Positions 8,700 through 16,116 of a stretch of 21,356 nt of DNA are shown in pieces. The DNA comes from JAYEIA01 sp034659855. GTDB taxonomy: Bacteria > Bacteroidota > Bacteroidia > Bacteroidales > JAADGE01. The notes under the pieces were generated by a model. That model searched no databases. It was not told the origin of the DNA and was given only the letters and a program-made list of their open reading frames with translations. Each line of letters begins with the position of its first letter. Positions within the stretch are counted from its first letter, which is position 1. The position numbers were made by a program, and so were the translations under genes. The stretch covers positions 1 to 21,356 of the forward strand of contig JAYEIA010000333.1 of the NCBI GenBank assembly GCA_034659855.1, read 5' to 3'.

Positions 8700-10362
8700 G
8701 GTCAAAAAAGTCAATGTTACCGTAATTGTCTTGAATTTTAAAACCCATTACCAGTATGTCATCCAATTGTCTGGTGCCGCCTCTCCATGTTTCGTATTCC
8801 TTGAACAGGAGTTCTTGTTGTTTTTGCATAGGTTCGTAAAAAATACGTTTTAGAAGCTCTCTGAACCTTCTCGGCTTGTATTTTTGAGATTTTTCTCCGC
8901 CAAATTGATCAACAAATCCGTCAGAGAAAAGGTACAGGATATCATCTGTTTCCATTTGAAAGGTTTTTAAGTTGAATGGTCTTTCCTTGAGGTGAAGACC
9001 CACCGGCATTCTGTCGGGAGATAAATTAATCAAATTTGGTTGTTCCTCACCGGCTTCCTTTCTGAGGATATATGCCGGACTGTTTGCTCCGGCATATTGA
9101 AGTTCTTTAGATTCAATATCAATAATACAGAGCGACATATCCATCCCGTCAGCTCCTCGACCGGCAAGCCGGTCTTGGTGAAGTGAAATTTTTAATCGTT
9201 GCCTGAGTTCGTCAAGAATTTTATTGGCTTTGGGTTTTTTGTCTAATCTTACAATCTCATTCAAAAGTGCGACTCCCAACATACTCATAAATGCTCCGGG
9301 TACACCGTGTCCTGTGCAATCAGCCGAGACTACCGCTACGTAATTATTGACTTGTTTTATCCAATAAAAATCTCCGCTGACAATATCTCTCGGCAAATAC
9401 AGAATGAAATAATCGGGAATAAATTGCTTCCAGAAATCCGGAGAAGGCAAAACAGCTTGTTGTATAACCTGAGCATATCGTATGCTGGATGTTAGATTAT
9501 TATTAATTTTCTCCAGAGCATCCTTTTTATTTACCAACTCTTGCTTGGTTGATATATTTCTGTATATTCCTTCAATAGCAATGAGGTTTCCTTCTCGGTC
9601 AAAGGTCCCCTTGTTGGCTTGAATTATCCATCGGTCGTTGCCTTCAGGATCTATGATTTTATATTTTAATGTAGGTGCGACCCCCCAAGACGTTTCCAGT
9701 TTTTTTGAGTAGTACTCCAAGTATTCCGGATGAATAATTTTCTTGATAAAATCTACAGACTTGTAAAAATTAGCTTTAGAATACCCGAAAACTTTTTTAA
9801 CTCCGGGACTGATGTACTCATATTTCCCTTCGGGATAAGTAATTCTGAAAACAGCATCATTCAGTCCGGTTATCAGGCTGCTGTATTTTCGTTGACTTTC
9901 AGCCAGTTTTTTTTCTGCTTGTTTTCTTGTTCTGGCCTCTGCCTTAAGCAGTATGTTTTGTCGATGAATGATATCTCTGCTTTTTTTCAATTCAAGGTGG
10001 GTTGTTACTCGGGCCAGGAGTACTTCTTTTTGAAACGGTTTTGTGATATAATCCACGGCACCCATTTCGAAGCCCTTTACAATATCATCGGTTTTGTCTT
10101 TGCCCGTTAGGAATATAAGCGGTATATCCTTTGTTTCTACATCAGACTTAAGAATATTACAAACTTCAAACCCATCAGGCTCCGGCATTACTATGTCAAG
10201 TAATATGATATCGGGCTTGTATCGAAGAGCAAACTCAACAGCTTTGTTGCCGGTTGAGGCTCTGTAAACCCACAGGTTGTTCTTGGACAGTAAGTCGCTA
10301 AGAGCCAGTAGGTTCGTTTTTGAGTCGTCTACAATTAGTATGGAGTTCTTAGGGTTTGACAT
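8692..10362 (-). CDS. Response regulator with PAS and PP2C/SpoIIE phosphatase output
   Basis: A cytoplasmic signalling protein of 556 residues. The receiver domain (about 7-125) has the acidic pair Asp12/Asp13, phospho-acceptor Asp56 in LLDIVMP, Thr86 and Lys108 in TKPF. A coiled linker leads to a PAS domain (about 160-275, ending in an S-box-like PAC segment). A SpoIIE/RsbU-type PP2C serine phosphatase follows (about 300-550), with VSGDFYW, DCTGHGVPGAFMSMLG, FSDGFVDQFGG and a terminal DDILVMGF carrying the metal-binding aspartates. Such proteins usually dephosphorylate an anti-sigma-antagonist or similar phosphoserine target on receiver activation. No STAS antagonist or anti-sigma kinase is encoded in the window. 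Its stop codon overlaps the start of the propeller kinase by 8 nt, implying a two-gene operon and co-translation. Confidence 0.92.
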   Translation of the reverse strand: MSNPKNSILIVDDSKTNLLALSDLLSKNNLWVYRASTGNKAVEFALRYKPDIILLDIVMPEPDGFEVCNILKSDVETKDIPLIFLTGKDKTDDIVKGFEMGAVDYITKPFQKEVLLARVTTHLELKKSRDIIHRQNILLKAEARTRKQAEKKLAESQRKYSSLITGLNDAVFRITYPEGKYEYISPGVKKVFGYSKANFYKSVDFIKKIIHPEYLEYYSKKLETSWGVAPTLKYKIIDPEGNDRWIIQANKGTFDREGNLIAIEGIYRNISTKQELVNKKDALEKINNNLTSSIRYAQVIQQAVLPSPDFWKQFIPDYFILYLPRDIVSGDFYWIKQVNNYVAVVSADCTGHGVPGAFMSMLGVALLNEIVRLDKKPKANKILDELRQRLKISLHQDRLAGRGADGMDMSLCIIDIESKELQYAGANSPAYILRKEAGEEQPNLINLSPDRMPVGLHLKERPFNLKTFQMETDDILYLFSDGFVDQFGGEKSQKYKPRRFRELLKRIFYEPMQKQQELLFKEYETWRGGTRQLDDILVMGFKIQDNYGNIDFFDHE

Positions 10363-10725
10363 TAGTAATTTGCCGCTGTTTTATGAGTAATTCGTAACAC
10401 AAAATTCCCCAACTATTAATTTTAAAAATGAATCAGTAGTTGTAAGTGCACTTATGTTATCAAAGTTAATAAATATTGTTTTTATTCCAAGTTTTTTCTT
10501 TGGGTCGAATATTTATTTGTTGATTTTGTTTTACCTTTAAAAGAAGGGCTATCTGTGATTTTATTTCGGGGCTTGCTGAAAAACGCTTGCAGTATGTTTT
10601 TTAATAATCCGAATCATATCTATTTGTCGGTATGCATGGCTCTTAATAAAATCAAATAAATCCCTAATTTTATGAATAGAAATTGAGTTCAAAATGGTAT
10701 CAACATTACAACCTGTATTGGCTAA

Positions 10726-10781
10726 GGAACGGAAACAAAATAACTTCGCCCAACTGTTATAATTTATTTCGTATCCGTTCC
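10726..10781 (+). repeat. 56-bp dispersed palindromic repeat, copy 3 (best-formed)
   Basis: The ends are exact inverted repeats, GGAACGGA at 10726-10733 and TCCGTTCC at 10774-10781. The pairing continues inward imperfectly (AACAAAATAA against TTATTTCGTA), so the whole unit can fold into a single hairpin. It matches the copies at 3925-3980 and 1402-1457. Confidence 0.8.
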
Positions 10782-10906
10782 CGGAACATATTTTATTGTA
10801 ATACTCTGAAATGAGATTTAAAGGAATTATACCGCTTGTGAATATTCATTTGAATCGGGAAAATGATATTTCATCAAAAGATTATAAATAATTAAAGCAA
10901 TTATCT

Positions 10907-10914
10907 TATATTTG
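10907..10914 (+). promoter_or_regulatory. -7 box for the 10951 gene
   Basis: TATATTTG matches TAnnTTTG exactly and ends 36 nt before ATG 10951, giving a short leader of about 30 nt. No good TTG is seen 19-21 nt upstream. Confidence 0.4.
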
Positions 10915-10950
10915 AAGAAACAAATTTCAATAAATTAAAATTAATCTGAT

Positions 10951-11343
10951 ATGGATACTTATTTTTCAAAAGTAAAAGAATTTATTACCGAGCTTGATCT
11001 TATGATCGTAAAAGAGAATACGGAGTCCGGTCTTTTTGTTGTAGAAAATGAATCGGAAGGTTTAAAAAATGTTATTATTGCTGTCTCTGATCCGATTATT
11101 ATTATTCAGCAACATATTTTTGATTTAAAAGAAGATAAGATTGAAGTCCTAAAGTCTTTGTTGCAAAAAAATCAAGATATTATTCACGGTGCATTTACCT
11201 TGGATGAGTCCGGAAAAAAAGTAATGTTCAGAGATACATTACAATTGGAAAATTTAGACTTGAATGAACTCCAAGGCTCATTACAGTCTCTTTCTTTATT
11301 AATGACTGAGTATGCCGGTAAGATTTTGGAGTTTTCTGCATAA
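10951..11343 (+). CDS. Small YbjN / CesT-like (Tir-chaperone-fold) protein
   Basis: A 130-residue, acidic, cytoplasmic protein with no signal peptide or membrane segment. An N-terminal helix (FSKVKEFITELDLMI) is followed by alternating strands (GLFVVENESEGLKNVIIAVSDPIIIIQQHIF). A helix with LKSLLQKNQDIIHGAFTLDESG comes next, then a final helix. This layout and the 'LL..N....GaF.ld..g..v...d.L' segment match the YbjN/type III chaperone-like fold, often annotated 'molecular chaperone Tir' in Bacteroidota. It commonly neighbours PspA-type genes, but none is present here. It stands alone between two long gaps, with its own probable -7 box. The function is not established. The fold assignment rests on pattern only. 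Confidence 0.6.
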   Translation: MDTYFSKVKEFITELDLMIVKENTESGLFVVENESEGLKNVIIAVSDPIIIIQQHIFDLKEDKIEVLKSLLQKNQDIIHGAFTLDESGKKVMFRDTLQLENLDLNELQGSLQSLSLLMTEYAGKILEFSA

Positions 11344-11811
11344 AGTCAAATCGAAAAACAGAAGAGTAAGAGGTGTATAGTCTGTTTGTCTATAAAAATG
11401 GTGGATAGCATTATCCTAATCTGCTTCAAACGTTTGTATGTGATAATTGGAAAGTAACTACTTTTCATATCATATACGATTTGATATGCATAATTTCTTG
11501 GTGACTTGGTATAAGCCTTTCGTAGGAAAACGGCGTGTAAAACTGTCGTTCTTGCGAAGGGTTTTGTTTATCAGTTTATACTTTTGAAAAGTAAAATTCG
11601 TTTGTATTATTGATGTGAGCATACAGCTTTTTTTGTTATTCTGAAAAGCTTATATAAAATGAGAACTTGAAAAATAGCTTGTTTGTATCCGGTAGTTTAG
11701 CGAGGTTCTCATTCAAAGTTTTGTACGACATACAGTAATAGCGGGCTTTTATGAAGAGTATAGGCTATGTTTGCTGTTTTGGAATAAATTATATACAATA
11801 AAAGAAATTGT
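11344..11811. other. Intergenic region without recognisable genes
   Basis: About 470 bp downstream of the small gene and upstream of the PorE-like promoter. I see no credible reading frame or known RNA. A 9-bp inverted repeat, AATGAGAAC (11658-11666) and GTTCTCATT (11705-11713), with a 38-nt spacer is the only structure that stands out, and it is short enough to be chance. Confidence 0.5.
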
Positions 11812-11819
11812 TACCTTTG
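11812..11819 (+). promoter_or_regulatory. -7 box for the PorE-like gene
   Basis: TACCTTTG matches TAnnTTTG exactly. A TTTTGG lies upstream at 11777-11782, but its spacing to the box (about 30 nt) is too long for the -33 element. If used, transcription starts near 11825 and leaves a leader of about 98 nt. Confidence 0.4.
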
Positions 11820-11837
11820 TGTTAAGACAAAATTAAC

Positions 11838-11900
11838 AACCGGTTTACTAAGCCGGTAGGTCCCAATTGATTTTTCAATTAATTCAAAATAAAAGGGACT
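11838..11900 (+). promoter_or_regulatory. Structured 5' leader of the PorE-like gene
   Basis: Stem 1 is ACCGG (11839-11843) with CCGGT (11853-11857) and a 9-nt loop. Stem 2 is AATTGA (11865-11870) with TCAATT (11875-11880) and a 4-nt loop. It is enclosed by GTCCC (11860-11864) pairing with GGGAC (11895-11899). I recognise no riboswitch class. Confidence 0.35.
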
Positions 11901-11922
11901 ATTGTAAATATAACTCTAAATC

Positions 11923-13917
11923 ATGAAAAATTTCAGGGTCAGAATATTTGGATTACTGTTCGTTTTGCTGATAAGCATACAACTCTCAGCTCAAAACAGG
12001 CATTTGAGAAAGGCTGAGGATGCTTTTAAAACCGGAGAGTATTTCAAAGCCGTAGAATACTATGAAAAAGCCTACGATAAAATGTCGAATAAAAAAGAAA
12101 AAGGAGTGGCTGCATTTTATATCGGGGAATGTTACCGAAGAATTGACGATTTAGGTTCGGCACAGCGTTGGTACAGAAAAGCGGTAAAGTACGATTATAA
12201 AGAACCGATTTCAATATTGCATTATGCAAACTTATTGGTCATTGATGAAGAATATGAAGATGCCCTGGAACAGTATAAACGCTATAAAGAACTTGTGCCC
12301 GACGATAAGCGCGGTGATAACGGTATTCGTTCAATAGAGTTGATTAAGGAATGGAAATCCAATCCGTCCGGTTATATTGTGGCTGAAGTGGATGATTTGA
12401 ACTCCTCGGATGCCGAATTTTCTCCGGCCTACGGCAGAAGTAAGTCCGAAATATATTTTACTTCAAACAGAGAGTCGGCTATGGGCGACAATTCCAGTGA
12501 TATTACCGGAAAACCGTTTGCTGATATTTTTGAAGCACAAAAAGACAGAAAAGGAAAATGGAGCGAGCCGGTACCGGTTCAAGGAGCAGTAAATACTAAA
12601 GGAAGTGAAGGAACGCCGCTGTTATTGAACGGCGGAGCCACCATGTATTTTACTGTGTGTAAACAACAAGAAGGTGCAAATTTGGGTTGTCGAATATATG
12701 TTTCTCGCAAAGGAATGAGCGGTTGGAGCGATCCCAAAGAGTTGGAAATGAATTTAGACAGTAATATAACTGCTGCACACCCCGCCGTAACAAAGGATGA
12801 GCGTACAATGTATTTTGTAAGCAATAATATATTAAACGGAAAAGGCGGAAAGGATATCTGGGTAACACAGCGTACAAGTATGACGGCGAAATGGAAAAAG
12901 CCGGTCAATCTCGGCAATTCTGTTAATACAGCCGGAGATGAAAGTTTTCCCTTCATACGCGAAGACGGGGTATTGTTTTTTGCATCCGACGGACATCCCG
13001 GAATGGGAGGAATGGATATTTATAAGGCCACAAAAAGCGGTTCAAAATGGCGAGTTGAAAATATGAAACCGCCGATTAACTCAAATGCTCACGATTTTGG
13101 AATATGTTTTTTCGAAGATGAGAACGTGGGATTCTTCTCTACAACAAGAGAACGGGATGATGATATTTTCTCGTTCAAACTGCCGCCGCTTATTTTTGTT
13201 CTCAAAGGGAAAGTTATTAATTCGGCTACAGATATGCCGCTTAAAGGAGCAACCGTGAAATTACAGGGTAGCAACGGGAAAGAATTAGATGTAAAATCTG
13301 CCGATGACGGAACCTTCCGGTTTAACCTCGATCCAAAAACAGACTATGCTGTTTACGGCTCAATGACCGGATACCTGAAAGCCAAACGAAATGAATCTAC
13401 CAAAGGAATAAAATCCAGTAAAACATTCCATACAATCTTAGATTTACCGCCGATAGAAAGTGCCATAGAATTGCCTAATATTGAGTATGATTTAGGAAAA
13501 AAGAAATTGAGACCCGAGTCTGAAGTTTCCTTGGATAAATTGGTTGAAACCCTGAACATAAACGATAATATCACTATAGAACTCATGGCCAATACTGACT
13601 TTAGAGGCGGAGATGATTATAATATGAAGTTATCGCAAGGCAGAGCCAATTCAGTAATAAAGTATTTAATTTCAAAAGGTATTAAAGAAAATAGGCTTAC
13701 AGCACAAGGGTACGGAGAAACAAATCCTAAAAAAATTAACTCAAAACTGGCCCGACAGTATGATTTTTTAAGAAAGGGTGATCTGCTTTCGGAGGAGTTT
13801 ATTAAAGCACTTGACAATGAGGAACAAAAAGAAATTTGCCACCAATTAAACCGAAGAACTGAATTTAAAGTCTTGAGTGATGACTACGGGTTGAACACAA
13901 CGCCATTCGGCGGATAG
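11923..13917 (+). CDS. PorE-like OmpA-family protein (TPR, PD40, CarboxypepD_reg, OmpA_C)
   Basis: A 664-residue exported protein. The signal peptide is residues 1-24 (hydrophobic core, then LSAQ before Asn25). TPR repeats span about 27-145, and a PD40/WD40-like propeller spans about 155-420 with blades such as SEIYFTSNRES, TMYFVSNN and LFFASDGHPGMGGMDIYKA. A carboxypeptidase-regulatory beta-sandwich lies at about 424-510. A C-terminal OmpA peptidoglycan-binding domain (about 530-655) contains NTDFRGGDDYNMKLSQGRA and the RLTAQGYGE segment. This domain order matches PorE, a T9SS component proposed to tie the PorKLMNP complex to peptidoglycan. Bacteroidota encode several paralogues with this architecture, and no PorP/SprF or other por gene adjoins, so orthology is not established. 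No lipobox cysteine is seen. purM follows 65 nt downstream on the same strand. Confidence 0.85.
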   Translation: MKNFRVRIFGLLFVLLISIQLSAQNRHLRKAEDAFKTGEYFKAVEYYEKAYDKMSNKKEKGVAAFYIGECYRRIDDLGSAQRWYRKAVKYDYKEPISILHYANLLVIDEEYEDALEQYKRYKELVPDDKRGDNGIRSIELIKEWKSNPSGYIVAEVDDLNSSDAEFSPAYGRSKSEIYFTSNRESAMGDNSSDITGKPFADIFEAQKDRKGKWSEPVPVQGAVNTKGSEGTPLLLNGGATMYFTVCKQQEGANLGCRIYVSRKGMSGWSDPKELEMNLDSNITAAHPAVTKDERTMYFVSNNILNGKGGKDIWVTQRTSMTAKWKKPVNLGNSVNTAGDESFPFIREDGVLFFASDGHPGMGGMDIYKATKSGSKWRVENMKPPINSNAHDFGICFFEDENVGFFSTTRERDDDIFSFKLPPLIFVLKGKVINSATDMPLKGATVKLQGSNGKELDVKSADDGTFRFNLDPKTDYAVYGSMTGYLKAKRNESTKGIKSSKTFHTILDLPPIESAIELPNIEYDLGKKKLRPESEVSLDKLVETLNINDNITIELMANTDFRGGDDYNMKLSQGRANSVIKYLISKGIKENRLTAQGYGETNPKKINSKLARQYDFLRKGDLLSEEFIKALDNEEQKEICHQLNRRTEFKVLSDDYGLNTTPFGG

Positions 13918-13982
13918 AGTTGTATAATATGAGTTCATTACGATTAACGTGTTATCATTATGTTCAAAAAAATAAACTAAAT

Positions 13983-15149
13983 ATGAGCAAAGAACGGTAT
14001 GTCGAACGAGGTGTTTCTGCGTCGAAAGAAGATGTGCACAATGCCATCAAAAATATAGATAAAGGATTATACCCCAAGGCATTTTGTAAAATTATTCCTG
14101 ATGTGCTCGGCGGAAATCCGGACTATTGTAATATTATGCATGCCGATGGCGCCGGAACAAAGTCTTCATTGGCCTATTTGTATTGGAAAGAAACCGGCGA
14201 TCTTTCTGTTTGGAAGGGTATAGCCCAAGATGCTCTCATTATGAATATTGACGACTTGTTGTGTGTCGGAGCAACCGACAATTTCCTTGTTTCTTCAACC
14301 ATAGGACGCAATAAGCATTTAATATCCGGAGAGGTCATCAAAGCAATCATTGAAGGAACCGAAGATGTTCTTGAGAATTTGCGCAAGCATGGGGTAAATG
14401 CCCGGTTAACCGGAGGGGAAACTGCGGATGTCGGCGATTTGGTGCGAACAATTATTGTTGATTCTACGGTAACTGCACGAATAAAGCGAGAGCATGTTAT
14501 TGATAATGCAAAAATTTCAGCCGGAGACGTAATTGTCGGCTTATCATCTTCGGGAAAAGCAAGCTATGAAGACGAATATAACGGCGGTATGGGGAGCAAC
14601 GGATTGACCTCAGCCCGACACGATGTATTTTCAAAATACCTTGCCGAGAAATACCCCGAAAGCTTTGACCAATTAATACATTCGGATTTGGTTTATTCGG
14701 GCAGTCAAAAATTAACCGATTCGACCGCTATACCGGGCGTTGATGCCGGAAAAATGTTGTTGTCACCCACACGCACCTATGCTCCCGTAATAAAGAAAAT
14801 GTTGGAAAAGCACCGTGAGACGATAAGTGGAATGGTGCATTGTTCCGGAGGTGCCCAAACCAAAGTCCTTCATTTTACCGAGAAACTTCATGTCATTAAA
14901 GACAATATGTTTCCGATTCCGCCTCTTTTTGAATTAATTCAGAAGGAATCCGGAACTCCTATGCAAGAAATGTATAAAGTATTTAATATGGGCCATCGGT
15001 TTGAAATTTATTGTCCGCCTGAAATTGCTCAAGACTTAATTGCAATTTCAAAACGGTTTAATGTTGATGCTCAAATTATCGGACACTGTGCGCCCTGTGA
15101 AACGAATAAACTTTCCATTATTACCGAAACCGGAACCTATAATTATTGA
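13983..15149 (+). CDS. purM: Phosphoribosylformylglycinamidine cyclo-ligase (AIR synthase), Bacteroidota type
   Basis: This AIR synthase closes the imidazole ring in de novo purine synthesis (FGAM + ATP to AIR). The 388-residue product begins MSKERYVERGVSASKEDVHN. It carries HADGAGTKSSLAYLYWKETG, IAQDALIMNIDDLLCVGA, GGETADVGDLVRTIIVDSTV, GLSSSGKASYEDEYNGGMGS and SPTRTYAPVIKKML, all typical of the longer Bacteroidota form, which diverges from the E. coli type. The frame is open back to a TTG at 13920, but ATG 13983 gives the conserved N-terminus and the family's normal length, so it is chosen. It lies 65 nt after the PorE-like gene, possibly co-transcribed, and a stem-loop terminator follows its stop. 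Confidence 0.92.
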   Translation: MSKERYVERGVSASKEDVHNAIKNIDKGLYPKAFCKIIPDVLGGNPDYCNIMHADGAGTKSSLAYLYWKETGDLSVWKGIAQDALIMNIDDLLCVGATDNFLVSSTIGRNKHLISGEVIKAIIEGTEDVLENLRKHGVNARLTGGETADVGDLVRTIIVDSTVTARIKREHVIDNAKISAGDVIVGLSSSGKASYEDEYNGGMGSNGLTSARHDVFSKYLAEKYPESFDQLIHSDLVYSGSQKLTDSTAIPGVDAGKMLLSPTRTYAPVIKKMLEKHRETISGMVHCSGGAQTKVLHFTEKLHVIKDNMFPIPPLFELIQKESGTPMQEMYKVFNMGHRFEIYCPPEIAQDLIAISKRFNVDAQIIGHCAPCETNKLSIITETGTYNY

Positions 15150-15251
15150 ATGCGGTGTTTAGATCAGTTATTTGATATAGTTTAAAAGATGTTTGAGAAA
15201 GCGAGAGATACAAATTTTAGAAGGAAGTTGAGATATGTTTTTAAAATAGGA

Positions 15252-15289
15252 AATCCGACCTTGCTTTACAAGATCGGATTGTTGTTTTT
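15252..15289 (+). terminator. Rho-independent-type terminator after purM
   Basis: AATCCGACCTTG (15252-15263) pairs with CAAGATCGGATT (15269-15280), a 12-bp stem with one mismatch and a 5-nt loop. It is followed by GTTGTTTTT. It lies 102 nt after the purM stop, between convergent genes. Confidence 0.75.
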
Positions 15290-15293
15290 AAGG

Positions 15294-15310
15294 GGGAAGA
15301 TACTCTTCCC
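15294..15310. other. Short perfect hairpin in the convergent gap
   Basis: GGGAAGA pairs with TCTTCCC around a TAC loop, directly after the purM terminator. There is no poly-T tract on either side. It may be a second terminator element or a repeat remnant. Confidence 0.4.
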
Positions 15311-15406
15311 TAACCTCCTTTAAAATTTTAAAACCAATAACTACCGGGAAAAATATTCAACAGTACAAATGTAAGAACAAAACCTAAGAATTAAAATACC
15401 GGAAAT

Positions 15407-15428
15407 CCGCCAAATTACGATTTGGAGG
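15407..15428 (-). terminator. Possible hairpin terminator of the LuxR-type regulator gene
   Basis: CCGCCAAAT (15407-15415) and ATTTGGAGG (15420-15428) form a 9-position stem with one mismatch and a 4-nt loop, 15 nt past the regulator stop. On the minus strand the tail is ATTTCC rather than a clear U-run, so it is weak. Confidence 0.35.
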
Positions 15429-15443
15429 TATTTAATGAAGAAT

Positions 15444-16079
15444 TTATAAAAATCCGTATTTATAAGCTTTACTTACGACGCCTTGCATGGTGTTGGATGT
15501 AAATTTTGTTCTCAAACTGGCTCTGTATGTTTCAATAGTTGTTTCGGCAAGCATCATTTTCTCTGCAATTTCTTGTGTTGAAAGATCATCGGCTAAAAGA
15601 CCCAATACTTCCTGCTCTCTTTCTGTTAGATTGGGACCGAGTTTTTCGGGGTTGTCGCCGTCATTCTGTTCAAAAATGCTTAGTATCCTGGGGGATATGT
15701 ACTGCCGGCCTTCGCTAATTTCCTCAAAAGCCTTGCCGAAAGCATCTGCGGAATCAGTTTTCAGAACCACCGCATTTACGTTTAGTTTGCTTATTTGTTT
15801 AAATATGCTGTGTTTATCCAGAAAAGTAACGACAATAATAATAGTCTCGGGATTAATTTCTCGGACTTTCTTTATGAGTTCAAGCCCGTTAAGTCCGGGC
15901 ATATTGATGTCTGTAACCAGAATATCCGGGTTGAATTCTTTAAATATTTCCAGAGCCAGGGAGCCATTGTTTACAGTCCTTATATCGGAATTGAACATTT
16001 TGTTTTTCAGCTGAATCTTTATTCCGTTGCAGGTTAGTTCGTGATCATCGGCTATTAGTATTTTGTTTTGTTTCATCAT
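15444..16079 (-). CDS. NarL/FixJ-family response regulator (REC + LuxR HTH)
   Basis: A DNA-binding regulator of 211 residues, normal for the family. The receiver has the acidic pair Asp11/Asp12 followed by His13 (ADDHEL), phospho-acceptor Asp57 in TDINMPGLNG, and a conserved Lys in VVLKTDSAD. The C-terminal LuxR-type helix-turn-helix starts at LTEREQEVLGLLADDLSTQEIAEKMM and continues through TTIETYRASLRTKF. The start is ATG ATG; either methionine is possible. It lies 37 nt downstream of the TPR sensor kinase gene in the same direction and is almost certainly its cognate partner. The targets are unknown. Confidence 0.93.
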   Translation of the reverse strand: MMKQNKILIADDHELTCNGIKIQLKNKMFNSDIRTVNNGSLALEIFKEFNPDILVTDINMPGLNGLELIKKVREINPETIIIVVTFLDKHSIFKQISKLNVNAVVLKTDSADAFGKAFEEISEGRQYISPRILSIFEQNDGDNPEKLGPNLTEREQEVLGLLADDLSTQEIAEKMMLAETTIETYRASLRTKFTSNTMQGVVSKAYKYGFL

Positions 16080-16116
16080 GCCCGATTTTTTATTGCTAAA
16101 TTACAACTAATAATCG

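Larger units (their letters stand above)
10363..10950. other. 588-bp intergenic region between divergent genes
   Basis: This region separates the minus-strand phosphatase gene from the plus-strand 10951 gene. Apart from the 56-bp repeat at 10726-10781 and a -7 box at 10907-10914, I see no reading frame of note, RNA gene or strong hairpin. No clear promoter for the phosphatase-kinase operon was recognised. Confidence 0.6.

Noticed and set aside
5025..10362. A hybrid HTCS regulator or polysaccharide utilisation locus
   Set aside because: The propeller kinase has no receiver or AraC domain, and there are no SusC/SusD or glycoside hydrolase genes beside it.
11658..11713. 9-bp inverted repeat AATGAGAAC/GTTCTCATT as a regulatory site or element end
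   Set aside because: Short, AT-rich and with a 38-nt spacer; it is within what chance allows in a gap of this size.
12579..12956. Minus-strand frame of 125 residues within the PorE-like gene
   Set aside because: It is antisense to well-defined PD40 blades and shows no independent coding signature.
13920..13982. N-terminal extension of purM from TTG 13920
   Set aside because: The extra 21 codons do not resemble the family; ATG 13983 gives the conserved N-terminus.
15487..16014. Plus-strand frame of 175 residues opposite the LuxR-type regulator
   Set aside because: The minus-strand frame carries all receiver and HTH motifs; this one is Ser/Leu-rich shadow sequence.
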